A DNA stretch of 18,636 bases from Ruminococcaceae bacterium UBA7075 (lineage in GTDB: Bacteria; Bacillota; Clostridia; Oscillospirales; Acutalibacteraceae), in contig DKZL01000018.1 in assembly GCA_002493635.1 (NCBI GenBank), forward strand, positions 1 through 18,636, read 5' to 3'. Positions 7,555-15,607 of this stretch are shown one piece after another. Made by a program: the position numbers and the translations under genes. Under the pieces are notes generated by a model. The model saw only the letters and a list, made by a program, of their open reading frames with translations. It searched no databases and was not told the origin of the DNA. Within the stretch, counting starts at the first letter, position 1, and each line of letters starts with the position of its first letter.

Positions 7555-8891
7555 TTTTTAGCCTTCCTTCCGAATACTGCAATGTAAAAGCCGTCCGTAT
7601 TTGCCGTGTGCGGCATAAGCGTTATTTCATATTCTTTTTCATCAAAAGCTCGCATTATACCTTTTGGTAACTGAAGCTTTACTCCGTAAAAATCAGGGTG
7701 TTCACTCAAAAAGCGAGCTGCATTACTATTATTTTCCAACGGATTCAATGTACAGGTTGAATACACAAGCCTGCCGCCGACTGCAAGATTTTCTGCACTT
7801 TTGCAGAGAATTTTATATTGCAAATCAGGCAAATCGTTGTCGATTAAATTATCCTTATATCGAATTTCAGGCTTGCGGGATAAAATACCAAGTCCGCTAC
7901 ACGGAACATCACACAAAATTCTGTCAGCAAGCACAAGAATCTTGTTGCCCTTTGCTCCGTCACGAAGCATAGTTACAACTGAGGTAATTCCAAGTCTTTT
8001 GGCATTTGCTTCAATAAGCCTGAGCTTATGACTGTACATATCGCAAGCAAAGATTTTTCCTCTGTCTCCCATAATCTGTGCGGCAGTCATTGACTTGCCT
8101 CCGGGGGCTGAACAAATATCGAGCATAATTTGTCTTGGTTTTGGTTCTAAAAGCTCAACACAAAGCTGTGACGAAACATCCTGTATATGAAACAGTCCGT
8201 TCCTATATGACTGCAACCGTTCAACAGAACCTGTATTTTCAAGGGTAATGGCATTTGGCAGAAAAGAAACCTCTTCTGCCTTTACATTCTGTTTTGAAAG
8301 TTCAGAAATTAACTTTTCTCTGTCAGTTTTAAGAGTATTTACCCTTGCGCATATTGAAGTTCTGCCGCTTAGTGATTTTAAAAGCTGTTCCGTGTTTTCT
8401 TCACCGTATGATTTTAACCACAGACTGACAAGCTCCTGCGGCACGGAATATTTTATTGCATAATATCTTATTTTATCTGATTTATCAGGCAAAGTATATT
8501 TTACCTCTGCCCTTGTAATACTGCGAAGCACACCGTTTATAAATCCCGACGATTTTTGCAGCTTGTGCTTTTTTGCAAGATTCACGCTTTCGTTTACTGC
8601 TGCGCTCTCAGGCACCTTATCCATAAATAAAAGCTGTAAAATTCCAAGTCTGAGTATAATTTTAGTTTTTATTTCAATTTTCCTTATAGGAATTTTAGAA
8701 TACTGCCGCAAAATATAATCAAGAGTAATCTGATGTTCAAGCACGCCATATACAAGCGCAGACACAAAAGAAGCGTCAAGTTGATTAAGCTTATTTTCTT
8801 TTATCGCATTATTAAGTGCAATATTTGAATAAGCATCATCCTGTTCAATTTTAAGCAGAACATTTAGTGCGATATTGCGTGAATTTGACAT
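7551..8891 (-). CDS. rsmB: 16S rRNA (cytosine-967-C5)-methyltransferase
   Basis: The 446-residue protein has an N-terminal NusB-like RNA-binding domain (about 1-125) and a C-terminal Rossmann methyltransferase of the RsmB/Fmu family, which makes m5C967 in 16S rRNA with SAM. Signature elements are DICSAPGGK (258-266, SAM loop), DVPCSGLG (catalytic-site Cys331) and YSTCTLNPLEN (nucleophile Cys380), so both catalytic cysteines are present. I chose the ATG at 8891 because GGAG lies 8 nt upstream; an in-frame TTG at 8930 would extend it into the preceding peptidase gene without a ribosome site. It overlaps rlmN by 4 nt. Confidence 0.95.
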   Translation of the reverse strand: MSNSRNIALNVLLKIEQDDAYSNIALNNAIKENKLNQLDASFVSALVYGVLEHQITLDYILRQYSKIPIRKIEIKTKIILRLGILQLLFMDKVPESAAVNESVNLAKKHKLQKSSGFINGVLRSITRAEVKYTLPDKSDKIRYYAIKYSVPQELVSLWLKSYGEENTEQLLKSLSGRTSICARVNTLKTDREKLISELSKQNVKAEEVSFLPNAITLENTGSVERLQSYRNGLFHIQDVSSQLCVELLEPKPRQIMLDICSAPGGKSMTAAQIMGDRGKIFACDMYSHKLRLIEANAKRLGITSVVTMLRDGAKGNKILVLADRILCDVPCSGLGILSRKPEIRYKDNLIDNDLPDLQYKILCKSAENLAVGGRLVYSTCTLNPLENNSNAARFLSEHPDFYGVKLQLPKGIMRAFDEKEYEITLMPHTANTDGFYIAVFGRKAKN

Positions 8892-8910
8892 CTTACTTAC
8901 TCCAATTATT

Positions 8911-9612
8911 TTATCTTCTTCTTTGTGCAATGACTAACAGCCTTAAAAGCTGCATAATTGCCGTAAGGGCTGATGCAACATAAGTCATTGCAGCAGCCTG
9001 AAGCGTGCGTTTCGCTCCGTTGTATTCTTCACCTGTCAATAATCCTGTTTCTCTGATACAAGTCAGCGCTCTGTTTGAGGCATTAAACTCAACAGGCAAT
9101 GTTGCAAGCGTAAATAAAACAGACGCAGAGAACAGAATAATTCCAATATAAAGCATTACAAAGCCTACCTTAGCCGTAAACAGCAAACCTATTATAATAA
9201 AAATCCAGCTAAGCTGAGAACCAACCCGTGCAATCGGCAATACCGCAGAGCGGATTCGATTTGGCAGATAGTTTTCAGCGTGCTGACAAGCGTGTCCTGC
9301 CTCGTGAGCGGCAACACCGACAGCCGCAACCGAAGTACTGTTGTAAACAGAATCCGACAAACGGATAACATTTGTGCGAGGGTCAAAATGGTCAGAAAGC
9401 TTTCCTGCAACATGCTCAATACGCACGCCGGTTACACCGTTCTGACGAAGAACAAACTCAGCTGCCTGAGCGCCTGTCATTCCCCTCGAATTTGAAATTT
9501 TTGAATATTTTGAAAAAGCTGAGCTGACATTTGCCTGACATATCAGTGAAATAATAATGCAAGGCAGAATGAAAACAAGATATGTCCAATCAAAGCCATA
9601 AAAGAAAGGCAT
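8911..9612 (-). CDS. YugP-type membrane zinc metallopeptidase
   Basis: The 233-residue protein matches the Zn_peptidase_2 (YugP) family of integral-membrane neutral zinc peptidases, whose physiological substrates are largely unknown. The zinc motif HEAGH is at 103-107, followed by ACQHAENY; a family-typical downstream LPVEFNAS (172-179) probably gives the third ligand, Glu175. Hydrophobic helices are visible at about 9-27, 130-148, 150-172 and 208-228. The ATG at 9612 has AAGGAG 8 nt upstream. It lies 13 nt after fmt and 19 nt before rsmB. B. subtilis has no peptidase at this operon position; I recall but cannot verify similar placement in other Clostridia. A link to nascent-protein N-terminal processing by def and fmt is only contextual. 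Confidence 0.9.
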   Translation of the reverse strand: MPFFYGFDWTYLVFILPCIIISLICQANVSSAFSKYSKISNSRGMTGAQAAEFVLRQNGVTGVRIEHVAGKLSDHFDPRTNVIRLSDSVYNSTSVAAVGVAAHEAGHACQHAENYLPNRIRSAVLPIARVGSQLSWIFIIIGLLFTAKVGFVMLYIGIILFSASVLFTLATLPVEFNASNRALTCIRETGLLTGEEYNGAKRTLQAAAMTYVASALTAIMQLLRLLVIAQRRR

Positions 9613-9625
9613 AATTTACTCCTTT

Positions 9626-10546
9626 TTAAATACCGATTTTATCTCCGACGTTAAGCTTGTGACCTGCAATAAATGCCTGTGCAGGCATTCGTTTTTTTCC
9701 CTCAGGCTGAAGCTCGCAGATTTCAACAGAGCCTTCTCCGCAAGCGACAATCAGCGGCTTTACAGAAATTATCATACCCGCTTCTGCGGATTTATTGCAA
9801 AGCCTTGTAGAATAGACCTTAACATTTTTGCCGTCAATTTTTGTCGTTGCAACAGGCCACGGATTAAGACCTCTTACCTGATTATGAACTTCAAAAGCTG
9901 ATTTTGTAAAATCAATCGGACAGCAGGACTTATCAATTTTTGAAGTATGTGTTGCAAGGCTTTCATCCTGTTTCTGAGGTGTTATTCTGTTCTGTTCAAG
10001 AAGCGATAGGGTTTCAACAATAAGCTCTCCTCCAAGCTCGGCAAGTCTGTCAAAAAGCTCTCCTGAAGTTTCATTTTCTGCAATCTCTGTTTTTTTCACA
10101 AGCAGAATATCGCCTGTATCAATACCTGTATCCATTTGCATTGTTGTAACGCCGGTAATCTTATCGCCGTTTAATACAGACTGCTGAATCGGAGCCGCTC
10201 CCCTGTATTTTGGCAAAATCGAGCCGTGAATATTGATACAGCCGTATTTAGCCGCTTCTAATACAGATTTTGGAAGAATTTTTCCATAGGCTGCTACGAC
10301 AATTACGTCGGGATTATATTCGTTTATTATCTCAAGCGCTTTGTCGTCCTTAAAGGATTCAGGTTGATATACGGGAATTGAAAGCTCATTGGCACAAACC
10401 TTGACATCGGGCGGAGTTAAAACCATTTTTCTGCCCTTCGGCTTATCAGGCTGTGTAAACACGGCAACAACCTCGTGCTCTGAATTATTAAGTGCTTTTA
10501 GTGCGGGCACAGCAAAGTCCGGTGTACCCATATAAATAATTTTCAT
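9626..10546 (-). CDS. fmt: Methionyl-tRNA formyltransferase
   Basis: The 306-residue enzyme formylates initiator Met-tRNA using 10-formyl-tetrahydrofolate, enabling bacterial translation initiation. The N-terminal formyltransferase domain begins KIIYMGTPDFAVPAL. The signature NIHGSILPKYRGAAPI supplies Asn105 and His107, and MDTGIDTGDI supplies Asp143, completing the catalytic triad of the family. The C-terminal OB-like domain (about 205-300) is complete. The ATG at 10546 has GAGGAA upstream. It follows def by 18 nt. Pairing with deformylase is near-universal and places removal and addition of the same formyl group in one transcript. Confidence 0.97.
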   Translation of the reverse strand: MKIIYMGTPDFAVPALKALNNSEHEVVAVFTQPDKPKGRKMVLTPPDVKVCANELSIPVYQPESFKDDKALEIINEYNPDVIVVAAYGKILPKSVLEAAKYGCINIHGSILPKYRGAAPIQQSVLNGDKITGVTTMQMDTGIDTGDILLVKKTEIAENETSGELFDRLAELGGELIVETLSLLEQNRITPQKQDESLATHTSKIDKSCCPIDFTKSAFEVHNQVRGLNPWPVATTKIDGKNVKVYSTRLCNKSAEAGMIISVKPLIVACGEGSVEICELQPEGKKRMPAQAFIAGHKLNVGDKIGI

Positions 10547-10564
10547 AATTATTCCTCAAAAGAA

Positions 10565-11044
10565 TTAATCGTTATCAAGTTCTTCAATCTCTCTTGGAGT
10601 AAGCATTCTTATAGCCTTTTGTTTATAAAGAATTCCCTCCAAATGGTCAAGCTCGTGGCAAAATGCCTTGGCAAGCAGTTCCCTGCCCTCCACGGTAAAT
10701 TCATCTCCGTGTCTGTCCTGCGCCTTAACCTTTACATAATCAGGACGTCGTGTTATGCCCCATTCTCCCGGACAGGAAAGACAGCCTTCAAGTGTCTCCT
10801 GCTCTCCGCTGTAAGCTATAATTTTTGGATTCACAAGCTCAATCGGACCTTCTCCGACATCAACAACTACAACTCTTCTTAAAATGCCAACCTGCGGAGC
10901 TGCAAGACCAACACCGTTTGCACGGTGAAGAGTTTCAATCATATCATCAATAAGCATCGCAAGGCGGTCATCAAACTTTGTAACCTCACGACATTTTTTT
11001 GTAAGGACGCTGTCGCCCTCTTTAACAATTTGTCTGATAGCCAT
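10565..11044 (-). CDS. def: Peptide deformylase
   Basis: The 159-residue metalloenzyme removes the formyl group from nascent protein N termini at the ribosome exit. All three family motifs are intact: GVGLAAPQVG (44-53), EGCLSCPG (86-93, metal ligand Cys88) and HELDHLEG (130-137, His130, Glu131, His134). I place the start at the ATG at 11044 because AGGA lies about 7 nt before it; another ATG two codons upstream (11050) directly abuts that Shine-Dalgarno and would give 161 residues. It sits 14 nt after priA, as in many Firmicutes. Confidence 0.96.
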   Translation of the reverse strand: MAIRQIVKEGDSVLTKKCREVTKFDDRLAMLIDDMIETLHRANGVGLAAPQVGILRRVVVVDVGEGPIELVNPKIIAYSGEQETLEGCLSCPGEWGITRRPDYVKVKAQDRHGDEFTVEGRELLAKAFCHELDHLEGILYKQKAIRMLTPREIEELDND

Positions 11045-11058
11045 TTTCATTTCCTTTC

Positions 11059-13500
11059 TCAGCAGACAAGTGCATTCATATCAGCGTATACAGTAACACT
11101 GCCGTATTCTTTATTGTTTCCGAATTCAGTCAATAGCTTTGAAAGCATTTTGCGGAAATCCTTAGTATTCCTGCATTTTACAATCAGCTTGTATCGGAAT
11201 TTGTTACTCACCTTGACAACAAGCGCAGGCGAGGGTCCGAGGATTCTGAGCGGAAGGCTTGGGAACTCATTCCTTGCAAGTCTGATAAATGACTGCAAAA
11301 AGCCGTTTGCTGCCTTTAGCGTCTGGGTCTGATTATCACCGACAAAGCCTATCAGGCAAATATCGGCAAAAGGCGGATAAAGCATTGCTTTTCTCACATT
11401 GATTTCAGTGTTATAAAAGGTATTGTAATCCTGCTTTGCAGCCATTGAAATTATAAGATTGTCGGGTGTATAGGACTGAATAACAGCCATTCCCTTTGAT
11501 TTTCCTCTTCCGCTTCTGCCGACAACCTGGGTAAGAAGCGAGAAGGAACGCTCATAACTGCGGTAATCGTCAGCATAGAGCATCTGGTCAGTATTAAGAA
11601 CCCCGACTAAAGTTACATTTGGAAAGTCAAGTCCCTTTGCAACCATCTGAGTTCCGACAAGAATGTCATATTCACCGTTTGCAAAGGCTGAAATCATCTT
11701 TTCATAGGAGGATTTTGAAGAAGTTGCATCTGTATCCATTCGTAAGATTCTTGCATCAGGAAAAATCTCTGCAATATCACTTTCAGCCTTCTGAGTGCCG
11801 GTGCCGCCAAATCGCAGTGTATTGCTGTGGCAGGTCGGACATTTGTTTGTGTATTTTATTGAATAACCGCAATAATGACACATCAGCCTGTCATTTGCGC
11901 TGTGATAAGTAAGCGAAATTGAGCAGTTGGGACATATCACAGATTCTCCGCAGGTTCGGCAGGTAACAAAAGTATTATGCCCCCGTCTGTTGAGAAGCAA
12001 AATTGACTGTTTGTGATGTTCAAGATTATATTCAAGATTTTCAAGCAGTACATTTGAAAATCCGGTTGTATTGCCGTTCTGAACTTCAATATTCATATCA
12101 GCTGTCACAACCTCGGGCAAAGTAGCCGAGCCGTAACGCTTTGTAAGTTTATTGATAGAATAACGGCCGTTATTTGCATAATAAAATGTTTCAACACTCG
12201 GAGTTGCAGAGCTAAGCACCAACAAAGCATTATTGCTGCTTACTCTGAATTTTGCAATCTCTCGCGCATGATAACGAGGCGAGCTTTCGGATTTGTAGCT
12301 ATACTCCTGTTCCTCGTCCATTATAATAAGCCCCAGATTATCAAAAGGAGCAAACGCCGCACTGCGAGTACCGATTACAATCTGAGCCAAGCCTTTTTTT
12401 ACTCGTTTATACTCATCAAGCCTTTCGCCAAGTGAAAGTGCACTGTGAAAAACAGCAACCTTTTCACCGAAGCGCTTTGAAAACAGCGAAACAAACTGCG
12501 GTGTGAGTGAAATTTCAGGTACCATTACTATAATACCCTTATTATCACCAAGTACCCTTTCAATCAGTTTCATAAAAACGCTTGTTTTGCCTGAACCTGT
12601 TACGCCGTACAACAAGCTGATATGCGGGTTTTCATCCTTATATTCAGCATACAGATTATCACACGCCCTATTCTGTTCATCAGACAGAACGAGAGACTCT
12701 ATTGAGCTGTCCTTTGCACGGTTTTCAATACGAAAAACCTCTTCATCATAAAAATGAATAAGCCCTTTCTTTGCGAGAGTGTCAACAACCGAGGAGGTAA
12801 CTCCTGTAAAATAGCAAACCTCTTTAACCGAGATTCCACCTGAAGCATTGATTATATCAAATACACGTTGCTGCTTCTCAGTGAGCTTGAAATTCATTGT
12901 TTCAGCACCCACCGCAGGCGATACCATTTTCATTACTGCATCATTTACTCTGCGAAAAGCCTCGTCCGACTTATAAAGAACTCCCTTTGTAATCATTGTA
13001 TCGAGTATTCTTGTGTCAGACAAACCGAAAGCGTCAAGTATTGTCTCAGATTTTACAGGCTTTCTCTTTTTCAGAAGATAATCATAAATACGCTGTTCTT
13101 CGGAATCAAGCGCTGAGTCCTCATCAGAGGACTGAATACCGTAAACTGTTGTAAGATGATAATTAATTCCTGCCGGCAGCATCGTTTTGACAGCATCATA
13201 AAGCGTACAAAAGTAATGCTCTTTCATATAAGTGGCAAGCGATATTAATTCCTTATTCAGCACAGGCTCTTCATCAACAACAGAAATAATGCTTTTGAGT
13301 TCTTCATCGGTATCGGAAAAATCCAACAAAAGCACAATCCCCTGTCGTTTTTTATTTCCTCTGCCAAAAGGAACAAGCACCCTCATTCCAACCTTAATAA
13401 TACTTTGCAGTTGCTGTGGAACAGCATAGCTGAAAGGCTTATCAAATGAATAGGTTGTATTTTCAACCGCAATATGAGCAGTCAATTCAGATTTCGTCAT
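11059..13500 (-). CDS. priA: Primosomal protein N' (replication-restart helicase)
   Basis: The 813-residue superfamily 2 helicase rebuilds replication forks after arrest by binding fork DNA and loading the primosome. The N-terminal 3'-DNA-binding domain (about 5-110) and a winged-helix region precede the helicase core: Walker A GVTGSGKT (299-306), motif II at 395-398, motif III SATPS (431-435), the VGTQMVAKG segment (615-623) and the QVVGRSGRG segment (658-666). Eight zinc-binding cysteines occur at 514, 517, 523, 526, 541, 544, 554 and 557. Motif II reads DEEQ where PriA proteins usually have DEEH. The ATG lies within the rpoZ 3' end (14-nt overlap) with only an abutting GGAAG, so translational coupling is likely and the start is slightly uncertain. 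Confidence 0.95.
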   Translation of the reverse strand: MTKSELTAHIAVENTTYSFDKPFSYAVPQQLQSIIKVGMRVLVPFGRGNKKRQGIVLLLDFSDTDEELKSIISVVDEEPVLNKELISLATYMKEHYFCTLYDAVKTMLPAGINYHLTTVYGIQSSDEDSALDSEEQRIYDYLLKKRKPVKSETILDAFGLSDTRILDTMITKGVLYKSDEAFRRVNDAVMKMVSPAVGAETMNFKLTEKQQRVFDIINASGGISVKEVCYFTGVTSSVVDTLAKKGLIHFYDEEVFRIENRAKDSSIESLVLSDEQNRACDNLYAEYKDENPHISLLYGVTGSGKTSVFMKLIERVLGDNKGIIVMVPEISLTPQFVSLFSKRFGEKVAVFHSALSLGERLDEYKRVKKGLAQIVIGTRSAAFAPFDNLGLIIMDEEQEYSYKSESSPRYHAREIAKFRVSSNNALLVLSSATPSVETFYYANNGRYSINKLTKRYGSATLPEVVTADMNIEVQNGNTTGFSNVLLENLEYNLEHHKQSILLLNRRGHNTFVTCRTCGESVICPNCSISLTYHSANDRLMCHYCGYSIKYTNKCPTCHSNTLRFGGTGTQKAESDIAEIFPDARILRMDTDATSSKSSYEKMISAFANGEYDILVGTQMVAKGLDFPNVTLVGVLNTDQMLYADDYRSYERSFSLLTQVVGRSGRGKSKGMAVIQSYTPDNLIISMAAKQDYNTFYNTEINVRKAMLYPPFADICLIGFVGDNQTQTLKAANGFLQSFIRLARNEFPSLPLRILGPSPALVVKVSNKFRYKLIVKCRNTKDFRKMLSKLLTEFGNNKEYGSVTVYADMNALVC

Positions 13501-13693
13501 CTTCCGGTTCTACAAGATTTATCTCATGATTTCTGATTTCTTCAATTGCAAGGAGAACAGGTTTTTCTTCCACGATAGTACCCTCTTCCTCAAATGTCTG
13601 TGTAAGCTGTCTTGCTCTTTTTGACACACCTACTACAAGAGCATACTTGCTCTGCTTTCCCGCAAATAATTCATCTACATTTACTCTGTGCAT
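13487..13693 (-). CDS. rpoZ: RNA polymerase omega subunit
   Basis: This small protein (68 residues) binds the beta' subunit and supports RNA polymerase assembly. The N-terminal MHRVNVDEL followed by KYALVVGVSKRARQL is the typical omega core, and PVLLAIEEI closes the conserved domain; the acidic C terminus EPEDDEI is family-like. I place the start at the ATG at 13693, 7 nt after GGAG; an ATG two codons earlier (13699) is only 1 nt from that site. It lies between gmk and priA. In B. subtilis coaBC separates rpoZ and priA; here rpoZ directly overlaps priA by 14 nt. Confidence 0.92.
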   Translation of the reverse strand: MHRVNVDELFAGKQSKYALVVGVSKRARQLTQTFEEEGTIVEEKPVLLAIEEIRNHEINLVEPEDDEI

Positions 13694-13719
13694 AATCATT
13701 CTCCTTAAACCAATATACT

Positions 13720-14295
13720 TTATTTATTTCTCTCAATTTCTTTGTGCAAAATATCGAGTATTTCATTAACGGCAACATCAAGGTCACCATTTACAACATT
13801 ATATTTATATTTATTCTTATACTGCATTTCCTCTTTTGCAGCCTCAAGGCGCTTCTGAATGGTTTCTTCATCTTCTGTGCCTCTGCGTCTTAAGCGGCGT
13901 TCAAGTGATTCCATTGACGGAGGCAGGATAAAAATACTCAAAATGTCGGGATATTTTTCCATAATCTGAAGTCCGCCCTGAACCTCGATTTCAAGAAATA
14001 CATTATAACCCTTATCAAGCAAATCATCAACCTGCTTTTTGGGAGTTCCGTAATAATTCTCGCAATATCTCGCATATTCAAGATAGCCGTCTTTATTTAT
14101 TAAATCTACAAACTCTTTTTCTGTGACAAAGTTATAATGAACTCCGTCAATCTCACCCTTACGAGGTTTTCGGGTTGTATTTGAAACAGAAAGACGTATG
14201 CTTTTGTCAGCGTCAAGCAATCTTTCCATTAATGTACCCTTTCCTACACCGGAAGAACCCGTATAAAGCACAAGAGTTCCTCTTTTATTGTCCAT
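13720..14295 (-). CDS. gmk: Guanylate kinase
   Basis: The 191-residue cytosolic enzyme phosphorylates GMP to GDP with ATP, feeding GTP and (p)ppGpp pools. The P-loop GSSGVGKGT lies at 13-21, followed by SVSNTTRKPRKGE and the GMP-binding VHYNFV segment, then YGTPK and LEIEVQGG. Length matches bacterial guanylate kinases when the ATG at 14295 is used; GAGGAG lies 7 nt upstream. The frame stays open upstream to 14361, but that extension covers the end of remA and lacks family similarity, so I exclude it. It overlaps remA by 11 nt, and rpoZ follows after 26 nt, the classic gmk-rpoZ pair. Confidence 0.96.
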   Translation of the reverse strand: MDNKRGTLVLYTGSSGVGKGTLMERLLDADKSIRLSVSNTTRKPRKGEIDGVHYNFVTEKEFVDLINKDGYLEYARYCENYYGTPKKQVDDLLDKGYNVFLEIEVQGGLQIMEKYPDILSIFILPPSMESLERRLRRRGTEDEETIQKRLEAAKEEMQYKNKYKYNVVNGDLDVAVNEILDILHKEIERNK

Positions 14296-14542
14296 CCCTC
14301 TGCTCCTCACTTTCATCTGTTCGGTTCTGTATTGCTTCGCTTGATATAGCGGACAGCACAATATGATTGTGCTCGGTTATGATAACCGATTTGCATTTGC
14401 GCCCACATGTAGCGTCAATAAGCATTCTGCTTGCTTTGGCATCCTGAACAATTCGTTTTACAGGTGCAGAATCAGGCGCAACAACTGCAATTATTTTATC
14501 AGAACTGACAAGATTGCCGAAACCGATATTTATAAGCTTCAT
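14285..14542 (-). CDS. remA: RemA-family DNA-binding regulator (DUF370)
   Basis: The 85-residue protein matches RemA/DUF370, a small oligomeric DNA-binding protein that in B. subtilis activates biofilm matrix and osmoprotection genes. Typical features are the INIGFGNLV start, SAPVKRIVQDAK, the LIDATCGRK segment and SVIITEHNHIVLSAI. The last dozen or so residues are polar and not conserved. The ATG at 14542 has AAGGGG 5 nt upstream. It lies 9 nt after the yicC homologue and overlaps gmk by 11 nt, the same order as yloC-remA-gmk in B. subtilis. Its target genes in this organism are unknown; biofilm control is only inferred from the homologue. Confidence 0.92.
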   Translation of the reverse strand: MKLINIGFGNLVSSDKIIAVVAPDSAPVKRIVQDAKASRMLIDATCGRKCKSVIITEHNHIVLSAISSEAIQNRTDESEEQRDGQ

Positions 14543-14551
14543 ATGTACCCC

Positions 14552-15436
14552 TTATTCTATATTCTGAACCTGCTCACGGATTTTTTCGATTTCACTCTTA
14601 ATATCCACAACCTTGTGGGCAAGAATTGCGTCCTGAACCTTTGAACCGATTGTATTTGCCTCTCTGTTCATCTCCTGAATTATGAAATCAATCTTTCTGC
14701 CGACAGGCTCTTCATATTCCAGAAATTCCTTTAACTGTTCAAAATGACTGCGAAGGCGTACTGTTTCCTCAGCAACAGCAACCTTATCAGCAAATATGGC
14801 AACCTCAGTAAGAACACGCTGTTCATCAACAGACACATCATTATCTGCAAGAGTTTGCTTAATCCGCTCAAGAAGACGCTGTTCATATTCTTTTACAGTC
14901 TGAGGTGAACGCCGTTCAATTTCTTCAACAATTGAAAGAATAATGTTTGCTCGGCTTAAAATATCAGCCTTCAAACGTTCACCCTCTGTTTCACGCATTT
15001 TTACAAAAGATTCAATTGCAATATCTACTGCCGAAAGAACATCAGAAATAATCTCCTCCTCATCCTCAGCAGCCTTATGAACCGTATAAATATCAGAAAA
15101 ACGAGAAAGAGCTACTACCGAAACATCGTTGTCAATTTTGTAGGTTTCACTAATTTCCTGCATAGCCTTAATATAGCCTGCCACAAGCTGATGATTGACA
15201 GTGACCTCAGCAGGCAGTTCGTCACTTGCACTTACTGAAACAAAAACATCAACTTTACCTCTTGAAACCTTTGAATTTACATACGCTTTGAGCTTATCAT
15301 CCAAAAAACCGTATCCTCTCGGAGTGCGACAGGAAAACTCAAAGTACCTGTGGTTTACACTTCTGATTTCAACAGTGATTTCTCTGCCGTTAATGACAGT
15401 TTCACATCTGCCGAAACCGGTCATAGATTTTATCAT
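14552..15436 (-). CDS. yicC: YicC/YloC-family endoribonuclease
   Basis: The 294-residue protein matches the YicC/YloC family, which members in Escherichia coli and B. subtilis show to be endoribonucleases acting on RNA. The N-terminal MIKSMTGFGR and EIRSVNHRYFE motifs are diagnostic, and the C-terminal DUF1732 region holds VGRKIDFIIQEMNREANT. The middle is helical and charged. The ATG at 15436 has AAAGGA 7 nt upstream. It is the first gene of the long minus-strand operon, directly downstream of a promoter and opposite the divergent yebC. Confidence 0.94.
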   Translation of the reverse strand: MIKSMTGFGRCETVINGREITVEIRSVNHRYFEFSCRTPRGYGFLDDKLKAYVNSKVSRGKVDVFVSVSASDELPAEVTVNHQLVAGYIKAMQEISETYKIDNDVSVVALSRFSDIYTVHKAAEDEEEIISDVLSAVDIAIESFVKMRETEGERLKADILSRANIILSIVEEIERRSPQTVKEYEQRLLERIKQTLADNDVSVDEQRVLTEVAIFADKVAVAEETVRLRSHFEQLKEFLEYEEPVGRKIDFIIQEMNREANTIGSKVQDAILAHKVVDIKSEIEKIREQVQNIE

Positions 15437-15473
15437 ATATACATCCTTTCACGTTGAACTTCATATATAAAAT

Positions 15474-15502
15474 ATTATAGCACCTTTTATTTTATAATAC
15501 AA
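15474..15502 (-). promoter_or_regulatory. Promoter of the yicC-to-thiN operon
   Basis: On the minus strand a perfect -10 TATAAT lies at 15479-15474, with a weak -35 TTGTAT (15502-15497) at 17-nt spacing. The predicted start near 15467 gives a leader of about 30 nt before the yicC ATG. No other intergenic gap in the operon exceeds 33 nt, so this may serve all fourteen genes, although internal promoters cannot be excluded. Confidence 0.55.
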
Positions 15503-15508
15503 TAAAAG

Positions 15509-15526
15509 TATTACAATATTGTAATA
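15509..15526. promoter_or_regulatory. Perfect 18-bp palindrome, candidate operator
   Basis: TATTACAATATTGTAATA reads the same on both strands. It sits between the two divergent promoters, 6 bp upstream of the yicC -35 and 10 bp upstream of the yebC -35. The position suits a dimeric regulator acting on both genes. I do not recognise the motif as a known operator. The region is AT-rich, which raises the odds of chance symmetry. Confidence 0.4.
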
Positions 15527-15536
15527 TTTTTATGTG

Positions 15537-15566
15537 TTTACAGAATATACGACAATATGCTATACT
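15537..15566 (+). promoter_or_regulatory. yebC promoter
   Basis: TTTACA (15537-15542) and TATACT (15561-15566) are separated by 18 bp, each one base from the sigma-A consensus. The predicted start near 15573 leaves a leader of about 35 nt containing AAGGA before the yebC ATG. Confidence 0.6.
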
Positions 15567-15607
15567 TATTAAGTTAAATGTATTTTATTAAAAAGGAATG
15601 AATATTT

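Noticed and set aside
10925..11332. Open frame of 135 codons on the plus strand, opposite def and the priA 3' end
   Set aside because: It spans two unrelated conserved minus-strand genes and shows no recognisable domain or initiation signal.
14296..14361. Longer N-terminus for guanylate kinase
   Set aside because: The extension coincides with the end of remA in another frame, does not resemble any guanylate kinase N-terminus, and the ATG at 14295 has a well-spaced GAGGAG.
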